Positions 16,812 to 25,489 of a DNA stretch of 64,000 bases are shown one piece after another. A program made the translations under genes and the position numbers. A model generated the notes under the pieces. The model worked only from the letters and a program-made list of their open reading frames with translations, did no database searches and was not told the origin of the DNA. Numbering within the stretch: the stretch's first letter is position 1; every line of letters begins with the position of its first letter. Where the stretch lies: positions 1 to 64,000 of the forward strand of contig CAZTXQ010000002.1 of NCBI GenBank assembly GCA_964617375.1, in the 5' to 3' direction. The stretch is from Firm-13 sp964617375. GTDB taxonomy: Bacteria > Bacillota > Clostridia > Saccharofermentanales > Saccharofermentanaceae.

Positions 16812-18359
16812 ATGATCAAGAATCCCGTTCTTCAAGGGTTTCATCCCGATCCTTCCATGATATGTGTTGACGGCACGTTTTACATTGCGAATTCAACGTT
16901 TGAGTATTTTCCGGGCGTTCGCATCAGCGCCTCGAAGGATCTGGCCAACTGGGAGTGTGTCGCGACGCCCCTCTCAGAAACGAGATTCCTCAGTATGGCG
17001 GGAAATGTCTGCTCCGGCGGCATCTGGGCGCCCTGCCTGTCGTATTCGGACGGGATTTTCTATCTTGTCTACACGGACGTCAAGGCGTGGAAGTCCTATC
17101 CCTTTAAGGATTCCCATAACTACATCGTAACCGCACGCGATATCCGCGGACCGTGGACCGAGCCGGTCTATATGAACAGCATCGGCTTCGACACGTCACT
17201 TTTTCATGACGATGACGGCCGCAAATACTTCATCAATATGGAGTGGGATTTCAGGAGGTCCGGCGAGGAGACCTTCGCCGGGATTCTCATTACAGAAGTA
17301 GATCCGATCTCCCTCGAGTTCATCGGGGAGCCGAAGAAGGTCTTCGAGGGAACCGACAGAGGACTTGTCGAGGGACCGCATATCTACAAAAAAGACGGAT
17401 GGTATTATCTCTTGACGGCGGAGGGCGGCACGTTCTATGAGCATGCGGCTACGGTCGCACGATCGAGGGATATTTTCGGGCCGTATGAAGTCCATCCGAA
17501 CAAGCACATCTGCTCGGTCAAGGGACATCCGGAGCATCCGATTCAGAAGACGGGCCACACCAGCTGGTGCCAGGGCCCCGACGGCAGATGGTTTCTGGCG
17601 TTCCTTTGCGGAAGACCTGTTGACGGTACGAACTGTATTCTCGGCCGGGAGACCGGCATCAACGAGATCGTCTGGATCAATGACTGGCCGTATCTGAAGA
17701 ATGAAACGCTGTTGGCGGACGAGTATTTCACAGGTTACGGGGAGAAACTGCCCGACGAAAACGAGCCGGTTATCTTCGGTACGCCCGATTTCTATCTGAA
17801 TTTCAATTCGCTCCGTGCTGCGACAGAACACCAGATCGGTCCGGACAATACCCTTCGGATTTATGGCGGCGAGTCCCCGTATTCGAACCAGAACCAGTCG
17901 ATGTTTGTCAGACGCCAGACCGATTTTGATTTTAAAGCGACGACCTGTGTCACCCTGCCGTTTCACCGGTATCAGCAGTTTGCCGGCCTCCTTTACCGCT
18001 ATGACGAGGAGCACCAGTTCCTTCTTAAGATCGCATATGACGAGAAGGTCGGGAAGCAGACGCTCGGAATCATTGCCATAATCGACGGGAACTGCACGTA
18101 TCCTCTGAACGGCAAAGAGATTGCGATCGACGGCGACGCAATCTGGATGCGCCTTGAGGCCCATGGAGCGACGGCCCGGTTCTCCTATTCCACGGACGGC
18201 GAGACCTTTATGGATCTGGATTATGAGATTGACGCGACCATTCTGTCGGACGATCACATCTTCGGATTTACCGGCGCGTATGTCGGCATGGCGGCCTTTG
18301 ACCTCTATGATCACACAGGATATGCGGACTTCACCTATTTCCGGTACAAAGCACTCTGA
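16812..18359 (+). CDS. GH43 beta-xylosidase/alpha-arabinofuranosidase
   Basis: A 515-residue cytoplasmic glycosidase with an N-terminal five-bladed propeller (1-300) and a C-terminal beta-sandwich (about 325-515), the XynB layout. Predicted catalytic residues are D13 (FHPDPS, general base), D127 (GFDTSLF, pKa modulator) and E187 (VEGPHIYK, general acid). It should release xylose from short xylo-oligosaccharides. ATG 16812 has GAGGAG at 16798-16803; an in-frame GTG at 16803 overlapping the pyrG stop is less likely. It directly follows pyrG, an odd partner, and could be translationally coupled to it. Confidence 0.93.
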   Translation: MIKNPVLQGFHPDPSMICVDGTFYIANSTFEYFPGVRISASKDLANWECVATPLSETRFLSMAGNVCSGGIWAPCLSYSDGIFYLVYTDVKAWKSYPFKDSHNYIVTARDIRGPWTEPVYMNSIGFDTSLFHDDDGRKYFINMEWDFRRSGEETFAGILITEVDPISLEFIGEPKKVFEGTDRGLVEGPHIYKKDGWYYLLTAEGGTFYEHAATVARSRDIFGPYEVHPNKHICSVKGHPEHPIQKTGHTSWCQGPDGRWFLAFLCGRPVDGTNCILGRETGINEIVWINDWPYLKNETLLADEYFTGYGEKLPDENEPVIFGTPDFYLNFNSLRAATEHQIGPDNTLRIYGGESPYSNQNQSMFVRRQTDFDFKATTCVTLPFHRYQQFAGLLYRYDEEHQFLLKIAYDEKVGKQTLGIIAIIDGNCTYPLNGKEIAIDGDAIWMRLEAHGATARFSYSTDGETFMDLDYEIDATILSDDHIFGFTGAYVGMAAFDLYDHTGYADFTYFRYKAL

Positions 18360-18408
18360 TCAAGTGCTGAATCGGGCTCTATAGGAAGCCTGTCTTAGAA
18401 ATAAGTAC

Positions 18409-18461
18409 AAAATGCGCCTCCGGGAGTCAGACGAATCGTCCGACATCAGGAGGCGCATTTT
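18409..18461. terminator. Bidirectional terminator between GH43 and the aminotransferase
   Basis: Perfect arms AAAATGCGCCTCC (18409-18421) and GGAGGCGCATTTT (18449-18461) with an inner GTCAGACGA/TCGTCCGAC helix. A-run and T-run on either side make it work for both convergent genes. Confidence 0.9.
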
Positions 18462-18541
18462 CGGGTTCGCAGAGAGAGCACGAAGCGTGCACGGTTCATA
18501 CAGACCCGGGAAGGCCTTCTTTACCAGGTCGCGAAAAGACC

Positions 18542-19729
18542 TTACAGGATATGCCGCTCGAGTACGCGTGCGATCCGCGCAATACCTTCCCGCAGCTCGC
18601 CGGCTGCCGCAAAGGAAAAATTGATCCGCAGCGTATTCTGATGCCCGCCGTTCGGGAAGAACGACCCGCCGGGAACGAAGGCAACCTTCTCTTTCAGGCA
18701 TTCTACAAGGATTTCCCGCGCGTCGAGATACTCCGGCAGCGTTACCCACGCGAAAAGCCCGCCCTGGGGGCGTGTATACTGCACGCCTTCCGGGAAAAGA
18801 GCGTCCATTGTCTCGAGCATGATGTCTCTTTTCGCGCGATAATCAGCGCGGATACGCTCGATATGGCGGTCGATGTCGCAGGTCTTCAGGTATTCGGCAA
18901 TCTGGTATTGTCCGACCGTGTTGCACTGGAGATCGGTTCCTTGTTTAACGAGCACGTATTTATCGATCACTTCGCGCGGGCCGGCGATCCAGCCGATCCG
19001 GTAGCCGGGGCAGAAGATCTTGGAGAACGTACCGAGGCAGAGGACATTGCCGTCCGTATCGAAGGCCGATGCCGAAGGAAGGCTCTCGCCTTCGAAACGA
19101 AGCTCACCGTAAGGGTTGTCTTCAAGCACGACAACACGGTGTTCGGCGGCCATTTTAACCAGGGCTTTCTTGCGCGCGAGCGACCACGAGCGGCCGGTCG
19201 GGTTCTGGAACTCCGGAATCGTATAGATAAGCCTGGCCCGAGGTTCGGCGCGAAGAATCGCCTCGAGAGCTTCAGGGATCATACCGTCATCATCCGTCGG
19301 CACTTCGACGAAGCGGCATCCGAATAACCGGAAGGCGGAGAGCGCCGCCAGGTATGTCGGACTCTCGCAAAGGACGACGTCGCCCTCGTCAAGGAAAACC
19401 TTCCCGGACAGATCGATCGCCTGCTGTGAGCCGTGCGTGAGAAGGACTTCATCCTCTGAAAAAGAGGTTCCGAGCCGCCTGTTCATGCGCTCGGCAACCC
19501 ATCGCCGGAGAGGCGCATAACCCTCGGTCGTCGTGTATTGAAGGGATGTACGGCCGCTCTTTTCGAGAACGGCAAGACTTACCTTCTTTAGATCCTCTAC
19601 AGGGAAGAGATCAGGGGAGGGAAGTCCGCCCGAGAACGATATGATCTCCGGGCTTTCGGTGAGTTTTAAGAGCTCACGGATCTCGGATGCTCTGACAGCG
19701 CGCATTCTTTTCGCGTACGTGTATTGCAT
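18542..19729 (-). CDS. PLP-dependent aminotransferase, class I/II
   Basis: A 395-residue fold-type I aminotransferase of the 2-aminoadipate/MocR-related subgroup. Visible motifs: ISFSGGLPSPDLFP at the start, LTHGSQQAIDL, the IPEFQNPTGRSW substrate region, and the PLP lysine in LGTFSKIFCPGYRIGW. No DNA-binding domain. The neighbouring MocR regulator at 19835 contains a homologous domain, and both are on the minus strand 105 bp apart, so the pair probably forms a regulatory unit. The amino-acid substrate is not evident. Confidence 0.9.
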   Translation of the reverse strand: MQYTYAKRMRAVRASEIRELLKLTESPEIISFSGGLPSPDLFPVEDLKKVSLAVLEKSGRTSLQYTTTEGYAPLRRWVAERMNRRLGTSFSEDEVLLTHGSQQAIDLSGKVFLDEGDVVLCESPTYLAALSAFRLFGCRFVEVPTDDDGMIPEALEAILRAEPRARLIYTIPEFQNPTGRSWSLARKKALVKMAAEHRVVVLEDNPYGELRFEGESLPSASAFDTDGNVLCLGTFSKIFCPGYRIGWIAGPREVIDKYVLVKQGTDLQCNTVGQYQIAEYLKTCDIDRHIERIRADYRAKRDIMLETMDALFPEGVQYTRPQGGLFAWVTLPEYLDAREILVECLKEKVAFVPGGSFFPNGGHQNTLRINFSFAAAGELREGIARIARVLERHIL

Positions 19730-19808
19730 GCGGGTTCTCCTTTCGTGAGAAACGGGTATCGGAAATCAGAGGGCGCCTCTCCGGTGATGCGGGAGACGTC
19801 CGGCGGGT

Positions 19809-19828
19809 ATTCTCCGGGTTCGGAGAAT
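19809..19828. terminator. Short hairpin between mocR-like gene and aminotransferase
   Basis: Perfect 8-bp arms ATTCTCCG (19809-19816) and CGGAGAAT (19821-19828) with a 4-base loop. No U-run on either strand, so a pausing or processing site is as likely as a terminator. Confidence 0.35.
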
Positions 19829-19834
19829 ATAGGA

Positions 19835-21376
19835 TCAGACGATCGGACGCAGCTCGAAATCGTCGCCGGCCGCCGGCGGAATGGACTCCTTAAGGGTCTC
19901 CCGAAGGGCTTCGGAGAGCCGGCGGATTCCTTCCGGAATTTCAGCCATAGATGCACCGGTGAAGTTCAGCCGAATCGTCTCGGAGGCACGGCCGTCATGA
20001 TAGAAGGCGCTGCCGGGCACGAAGGCGACACCTTGCCCGGCTGCCTTCCGGAGGAGCAGTGCCATATCTGCGCCGTGAGGAAGCAGAGCCCAGATATAGT
20101 AGCCTCCTACGGGGCGATCCCAGGTGACGCCGTCCGGCATGTACCGCTCGAGCGAGTCGCACATCAGGTCGCGCTTCCCGCGGTATTCGACGCGCATCTT
20201 TTCGATATGACGCTCAAAACCCTGTTCGAGGAAAGGCTCCAGAAGATACTGCGAAAGACTCGAGGAGTGAAGGTCGGCCGTCTGTTTAACCGATATGGCG
20301 CGTTTGATCAGCTTCTTGTGCCCGATCATCCAGCCGATCCGAAGGCCCGAATAAACAACCTTCGAGAATGTGCTCAAGTATATGACGTGCCCGTCGCGAT
20401 CCATGGACTTGAGCGTCGGCAGGGGGGCGTGATCGTAGGAGAGTTCACCGTACGCGTCGTCTTCGATCAGCGGTACACGGTATCTCGCGGCGAGAGCGAG
20501 CAACTCGCGGCGTCTCGGCAGGGACATATCAATTCCTGTCGGGTTCTGGTGGGACGGCATCGTATACACGAACTTCGGGTGGCTTCTCTGCAGAATCTCT
20601 TCGAGAATATCGGTTCTAAGACCGTCCGCGTCGAGCGGTACGCCGACAACTCGCGCTCCCGCCGCGCGAAAAGCCGTAATCGCGGGAAAATACGTCGGCT
20701 CCTCGACGACAACAACATCGCCGGGATCGATGAGAACACGGGCCAGAACATCGATTCCCTGCTGCGATCCGGAGAGCACCATCACTTCATCGGGAACCGC
20801 CTCGACGCCGCGGCGCCGCATCATGCGGCACAGTGCGGTGCGAAAGGAGAGGAATCCCTCGGCCGGCGCATGAAGAAGGCCGCGGAGTTCGTGCTCGACC
20901 AGTATCTTGTCCTCGAGGCCGCGGAGGATCTCCGACGGGCCGGAATCCGGGGAGGCGATGCCAGTCGCGAACGTGATGATGTCGCGGCGGCTCGCAAGCG
21001 TCAGAAGATCCTTGAGAAGGTGCGACTCAAAAGCGGCGGATGACTCCGAAAAGAGCCTCTGCCAGGGGAGTTCACCCCCGGCGGAATGTGCATACATAGG
21101 CTTCGGACTCCCGGCAAGCCGCATATTGGAACCTGCCATTCTGTCCGCGACAAAGGTGCCGTGACCGACGCGGGAATCGAGGAGGCCGTCGGCCTTCAGC
21201 TCGCGATAGGCATTCAGAACGGTGGTCCGGTTGACGCCGATCGTCTCCGCCAATTTGCGTTCGGGCGGGAGAGAATCACCCGGAAGAAGTTCTCCGATTC
21301 GGATCTTAGCGGCGATCTGCTCATAAATCTGGCGGTAAGCGGGGGCTTTGCGGCCCCGGTCAATCTCGATACGCAT
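19835..21376 (-). CDS. MocR/PdxR-type GntR regulator with aminotransferase domain
   Basis: A 513-residue fusion: a GntR winged helix (about 1-75, with LPPERKLAETIGVNRTTVLNAYRELKADGLL) followed by a fold-type I aminotransferase-like domain with LSGSQQGIDV, MPSHQNPTGIDM and the PLP lysine in STFSKVVYSGLRIGW. Members such as PdxR sense PLP or an amino acid and regulate nearby genes. Its start is preceded by GGAGGTG, and a perfect 16-bp palindrome sits just upstream, so autoregulation is likely. Candidate targets are itself, the aminotransferase downstream and the divergent S41 peptidase. Confidence 0.92.
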   Translation of the reverse strand: MRIEIDRGRKAPAYRQIYEQIAAKIRIGELLPGDSLPPERKLAETIGVNRTTVLNAYRELKADGLLDSRVGHGTFVADRMAGSNMRLAGSPKPMYAHSAGGELPWQRLFSESSAAFESHLLKDLLTLASRRDIITFATGIASPDSGPSEILRGLEDKILVEHELRGLLHAPAEGFLSFRTALCRMMRRRGVEAVPDEVMVLSGSQQGIDVLARVLIDPGDVVVVEEPTYFPAITAFRAAGARVVGVPLDADGLRTDILEEILQRSHPKFVYTMPSHQNPTGIDMSLPRRRELLALAARYRVPLIEDDAYGELSYDHAPLPTLKSMDRDGHVIYLSTFSKVVYSGLRIGWMIGHKKLIKRAISVKQTADLHSSSLSQYLLEPFLEQGFERHIEKMRVEYRGKRDLMCDSLERYMPDGVTWDRPVGGYYIWALLPHGADMALLLRKAAGQGVAFVPGSAFYHDGRASETIRLNFTGASMAEIPEGIRRLSEALRETLKESIPPAAGDDFELRPIV

Positions 21377-21389
21377 CTCTCACACCTCC

Positions 21390-21469
21390 ATTGGTTGCAA
21401 CCAATTACAGAATACATCGCGATATTCACGAAAAAAACCACCAATTCAAGTAAAATATGGAAGCCAATT
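21390..21469. promoter_or_regulatory. Candidate MocR operator region
   Basis: The perfect palindrome ATTGGTTGCAACCAAT (21390-21405) lies 14 bp from the regulator start, and CCAATT recurs in the same orientation at 21401, 21441 and 21464. A palindrome plus spaced direct half-sites is the usual pattern of MocR/PdxR binding regions. Confidence 0.6.
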
Positions 21470-21652
21470 GATAAAAAGGATTGCCGGCTTTGCGGTTTGG
21501 ATTTCGTTATATAATAGAAAGGCGTGAATAACACAGAATATGTTTCGAAGAGGGCAATATGACGAATCGTTTTAAGATAATCGAAAGGATAATCCTGTTT
21601 CTCGTTAATGAAGCCTCCGTACTATGTTGATAAAGATATAAGGAGGGTTCCC

Positions 21653-23308
21653 ATGGCGATTTTTGATATCATTCTGTTTGCGGTTGTTTTTGCTTTTCTG
21701 GTATTTACGCTTGTTGCCAAAATCAAGAAAATTACCTTTAAGTACGGCTTTTTTCTCTACTTGACTCCGCTAATCCTGTCCCTTATTCATTTGCTCGTAT
21801 GCGGATTGAATTTTTTCCTGATTCCGCTGATGCTTGGAGCTCTGTTTATTGTTCTGCTCTATCCGGCCCGCAAGCGCTGGTGGACATTCATTCCCGTTAT
21901 TCTTCTCTCCGCGGTCTTTGCCGCTTCGTCTCTGGCGCTGCCGGCCATGGAAAACATGCAGAATTATGCGTCGTTCTCCTACACGGATTCCTTTGCGCGA
22001 TTGAATACATATTTCAGGGATACCTATCCTCTGGCAGCCCATAAAGATATCGACTTTGCAGCAAAATACACGGAGTTTCTTCCGCTGTTTGAAGCGGCGG
22101 AGAAGAACGGTGATAAGAAGGCGTACTATGACGCAATTTGCGCTTACATTGCCTCTTTTCACGACTCGCACATCGCTTCCGCCCCTGCGGAGGCATTTCT
22201 GGGGCTTCGTTTTACGCTGGGCGAAATCGTCTCGTGGAGAGACGGCGATTTCGGCGGCGATCTCGGCTTTTCCGTTCTCCGTGCGGACGACGGCCGGGCT
22301 CTTGCGATTGCGGTTGACGGGAACGGCGCCGCATATGCGGCCGGTATTCGAAACGGGACGGAGATTCTCATGATTGACGGGAAAACCCCCGCAGAAGCCG
22401 CCTCGGCGATACCTCTTGTGTTTGCTCCTCAGGGCGGGGCAGATGCGACGAACCGCCTGCTGATGCAGTACATGATGCTTGGCAGATGCCCCGTCGGAAA
22501 AGAGGCAGCGATCGCCTTCCTGGCAGACGACGGCAGCACATCACAAATATCCATAACAGCCCTGGAAAAGGACTTCGATTCGCTGAACGAGACTTTCAGC
22601 ACGGTTCTTCGTGCAGAACCTGCGACGGCCGATGATCTGTACTCATTTACCATGCTCGAGGACAGTACGGCATATATGCGAATTGCCACGATGATGTATA
22701 ACGACGAGCCGGCCATGCTGGAGAGAATCGAATCGGATTTAGCTGCCCTTGCGAAAAGCGGCGCAGCAAACCTGATCATCGATCTGCGCCAGAACGGCGG
22801 CGGCGAGGATACTTTCGGTGCCGCTCTGAAAGGTTTTTTTACGGATCAAGAGGACTTCTATCTGACCGAAAGCGAACTGGACAGTGAGACGGGAGAACTT
22901 ACCGCGGAGAACACGATTCGTGTCACACCGAACGCGTCGGGATTCACCGGGAAGATTATTATTCTTGTAAACACCGGAAGCGCCAGCGCCGCGGAGGGCT
23001 TTGCCTACAATATGGCGGAACTCCCCAATGTTTCGGTCGCCGGTATGATGGGTACCAACGGAAGCTTCGGCACGATTTCAGACGGATTCGTTCTTATGCC
23101 GGATAATTTTCTGGTACTGTTTCCGAGAATTGCGTGTGTTGAGGAAGACGGCCATGTCATGATTGACGCGGACGCAAATGGAAACGGCGGAGTAAAACCG
23201 GATATCAAGATCCCAATCAGCGAAGATGCCGTGCATGCTCTGTTCGACGAGAAAAAGGATTACGAGCTTGACTATGTCTTGTCATGGCTTGCCGGCACAG
23301 TCGAATAG
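21653..23308 (+). CDS. Membrane-anchored S41 family peptidase
   Basis: A 551-residue protein with about four membrane helices in the first 110 residues, an extracytoplasmic helical linker, a PDZ-like segment (AYAAGIRNGTEILMIDGKTP) and an S41 core: LIIDLRQNGGG and NTGSASAAEGF with probable catalytic S445. Tail-specific/C-terminal processing proteases of this type trim extracellular or wall proteins. ATG 21653 follows AGGAGG at 21641-21646; an upstream in-frame start at 21608 has none. A TATAAT at 21510-21515 is a candidate -10. Divergent from the MocR gene. Confidence 0.88.
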   Translation: MAIFDIILFAVVFAFLVFTLVAKIKKITFKYGFFLYLTPLILSLIHLLVCGLNFFLIPLMLGALFIVLLYPARKRWWTFIPVILLSAVFAASSLALPAMENMQNYASFSYTDSFARLNTYFRDTYPLAAHKDIDFAAKYTEFLPLFEAAEKNGDKKAYYDAICAYIASFHDSHIASAPAEAFLGLRFTLGEIVSWRDGDFGGDLGFSVLRADDGRALAIAVDGNGAAYAAGIRNGTEILMIDGKTPAEAASAIPLVFAPQGGADATNRLLMQYMMLGRCPVGKEAAIAFLADDGSTSQISITALEKDFDSLNETFSTVLRAEPATADDLYSFTMLEDSTAYMRIATMMYNDEPAMLERIESDLAALAKSGAANLIIDLRQNGGGEDTFGAALKGFFTDQEDFYLTESELDSETGELTAENTIRVTPNASGFTGKIIILVNTGSASAAEGFAYNMAELPNVSVAGMMGTNGSFGTISDGFVLMPDNFLVLFPRIACVEEDGHVMIDADANGNGGVKPDIKIPISEDAVHALFDEKKDYELDYVLSWLAGTVE

Positions 23309-23338
23309 AATACAAGAAGATATCGGGTATGTCCGTAA

Positions 23339-24355
23339 TTATTTATCTTCGAAAAAATCGTCCGGGTCGAGGCCGAGCCATGTGCAGAGGAGAAGTCCCG
23401 CCCATACGGCTTCGACCGGCCTGTCATAGACCGGCGTGATACCGGCTTCCGCAAGCTCGTTTGCGGTGCTGTAGGGTGTTCTTTCCGAATCGACAGGCGC
23501 GAGAAAGAGCCGCTTAAAGTTCTGGCGGCACAGGTCCTCAAGGTATAACAGGGAGTAAGGCGAGCTTTTCGCGGCGGTGCAGGCGGTGCCGGAATGATAG
23601 GTCTTCTGAAGGATATACAGGTAGTCCTGTCTTGTAAGGTCGAGTACCTGATAGTTAAATCCGACGGCGGCTTCGAGTACGATGACCGTCGTTTCGGGAG
23701 GATCGGCCCTGAGCGCGGCTGTGCGTGACAGCCATTCACATGAGGCATACGTCGGAACGCTCCGGCTGAAGTCCGGATTCTCTTCGAGAACGCCATCCCG
23801 GATCACGCCGTAGATCTGTCCGCGGTAACTCTGGAAATCATCCGTCCCGGCGAAAGCCTGCATTACTTTTCCGGCGGAATGTACATAATCGGTGCCGTCT
23901 TCTGCCCGGCCAACGACAAATACGCCGGACAGCTTTTCCCGGATCAGGACAAGAGCGTTCCGGAAATTGTGCATTCCGTCGTTCCGGGGATTGTCGAGAG
24001 GATGCTTGCTGCCTAAGACGATAACGGGGCAGCCGAGACCGGACAGCAAGATATCGGCGAACTGTGCGGTATAGGCCAGTGTATCGGTCCCGTGGGCCAG
24101 TATGATTCCGTCAAAGATCCGGTCGTCGATCCGGTCATGAATTGCGCCGAAGAGCGTAAGGAGACTCCCGGGCGTCATGTTCTCGCTGAAAAGGTGCATC
24201 GCTTCGAAGGTCTCGAAAACAAATTCATCCGGAGAAATCCGTTCCAGAAGCCGGTACGGCGCGTCGCTTAATTCGAACGCACTTCCGGATAGGCGGCTGG
24301 AGATGGTTCCGCCGGTAAAAATAACCAGCACACTTAAGGGGCGCGTTACCGTCAT
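23339..24355 (-). CDS. L-asparaginase (type I-like)
   Basis: A 338-residue asparaginase with both catalytic threonine regions: FTGGTISSR near the N-terminus and AHGTDTLAYTA. It hydrolyses L-asparagine to aspartate and ammonia; lack of a signal peptide suggests a cytoplasmic type I enzyme. Its start overlaps the stop of the TrxR-like gene by 4 bp, so the two are co-translated. The reading frame ends close to the S41 gene stop (30 bp apart, convergent). Confidence 0.9.
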   Translation of the reverse strand: MTVTRPLSVLVIFTGGTISSRLSGSAFELSDAPYRLLERISPDEFVFETFEAMHLFSENMTPGSLLTLFGAIHDRIDDRIFDGIILAHGTDTLAYTAQFADILLSGLGCPVIVLGSKHPLDNPRNDGMHNFRNALVLIREKLSGVFVVGRAEDGTDYVHSAGKVMQAFAGTDDFQSYRGQIYGVIRDGVLEENPDFSRSVPTYASCEWLSRTAALRADPPETTVIVLEAAVGFNYQVLDLTRQDYLYILQKTYHSGTACTAAKSSPYSLLYLEDLCRQNFKRLFLAPVDSERTPYSTANELAEAGITPVYDRPVEAVWAGLLLCTWLGLDPDDFFEDK

Positions 24356-25401
24356 TTCGCGCCCTCCGCAAAAGCGGCTTCCGCCGCGGTTTGCTTCGCT
24401 AAATACGCGTCTGCGAAAGCGGCTTGCGCCGCGGTCTGTTTTGTCAGATACGCATCTGCGGAGAGTGCGGCTACAAGGCCTTCACCCAAGGCTTTGGCTA
24501 CCTGGAGAGGCTTCCCCGTGCAGTCTCCGGCGGCATATACGCCGGGGATGTTGGTCGCCTGCTGTTTATCGGTGAGGATGGAGTTCTTGTCGAGAGCGAG
24601 CCCGGGAAGAAGGGCTTCCGGTGCGATGGAAGGCCGGAGGATAAAGACGCCGGCAACCGGGGTTGTGTCTTCGCCGGCTGTCAGAGATTCCACGAAATCC
24701 GCGCCGTCGATGCGGTAGGATGCGGCGTGGCCGACGCTCTTGAAGGTGTTCCCGGGAAGAGTCATTCCCCAGCGCTTCAGGTCGGCGGGATTCACATAGA
24801 GGTGTACCAGGCAGCCGATGCGGACAAGGTACTCCGCTTCTTCGACGGCTTCCTCCGATTTGGCGATAACGGCGACTTCCCGGCCGCGGTAGAGCATGCC
24901 GTCGCAGGTCGCGCAGTAACTTACGCCGCGCCCCAGAAATGTGTCTTCGCCGGGAAAAGGCGTGAACGCAGACGTTCCGACCGCAAGGACTACCGTACGG
25001 GCCAGCAGTATGCGGCTTCCGTAGGCTATTTGGAATCCGGGCATGGGGCCGGTCTTTTTCGAGCCGAAATCGAACGGCATGACGATGAGTGCGCGGCCGG
25101 TTATAAGGGCGGCACCCATCTCTGCCGCATGGGAGGAGTATTGTTCAAGAAGCGATTTGCCGCTTACGCCGGGAAGACCCGGAACATTATTAAGTTCGGT
25201 CGCTTTGTAAAGATAGCTGTTGCGATAATCGCCCGACAGCACGACAGCGCTTCTGCCGCGATTTAGAGCGTTGACGGCGGCCGAAAATCCGGCAGGTCCG
25301 CCTCCGATGATCGCGATATCGACAGGGGTCGTCTCATATAGGTCCGCGGCTTCTTCCGGGGACAATCGCTCTGCAGCAGCCGTTTGTTTTTGTGTACTCA
25401 T
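24352..25401 (-). CDS. Thioredoxin reductase-like FAD/NAD(P) oxidoreductase with C-terminal repeats
   Basis: A 349-residue pyridine-nucleotide disulfide oxidoreductase: FAD motif IIGGGPAGFSAAV, redox-active CATCDG, a second dinucleotide region around VAVIAKSEEAVEEAEYL, and GVYAAGDCTGKPLQVAKALGEG at the end. ATG 25401 has GAGGTGA upstream; an in-frame TTG at 25422 does not. Normal thioredoxin reductases end soon after the last motif; this one has an added tail with a 15-residue unit repeated twice (ADAYLxKQTAAxAAF). The second NAD(P) motif is not canonical GxGxxA, so the electron donor may differ, as in ferredoxin-dependent relatives (inference). Confidence 0.87.
   Translation of the reverse strand: MSTQKQTAAAERLSPEEAADLYETTPVDIAIIGGGPAGFSAAVNALNRGRSAVVLSGDYRNSYLYKATELNNVPGLPGVSGKSLLEQYSSHAAEMGAALITGRALIVMPFDFGSKKTGPMPGFQIAYGSRILLARTVVLAVGTSAFTPFPGEDTFLGRGVSYCATCDGMLYRGREVAVIAKSEEAVEEAEYLVRIGCLVHLYVNPADLKRWGMTLPGNTFKSVGHAASYRIDGADFVESLTAGEDTTPVAGVFILRPSIAPEALLPGLALDKNSILTDKQQATNIPGVYAAGDCTGKPLQVAKALGEGLVAALSADAYLTKQTAAQAAFADAYLAKQTAAEAAFAEGAK
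24361..24460 (-). repeat. 45-bp coding repeat in the TrxR-like tail
   Basis: Two adjacent imperfect 45-bp copies encode the duplicated ADAYLxKQTAAxAAF unit at the C-terminus of the TrxR-like protein. Confidence 0.75.
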
Positions 25402-25415
25402 ATAAATCACCTCGC

Positions 25416-25444
25416 AGGACAAATATTTATTCCTTTGTTATAAT
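25416..25444 (+). promoter_or_regulatory. Candidate promoter of the exonuclease III gene
   Basis: AGGACA (25416-25421, 4/6), 17 bp, TATAAT (25439-25444), 46 bp before the start at 25490. The -35 overlaps the untranslated start region of the divergent TrxR-like gene. Confidence 0.55.
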
Positions 25445-25489
25445 GAAAACAAAAATCGGGTCATTTGTCGATGCTCCTATGAGGTAAAT

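Noticed and set aside
19724..21043. A 439-codon plus-strand frame over the MocR gene
   Set aside because: Shadow of the regulator; starts inside the opposite-strand start region and has no recognisable domain.
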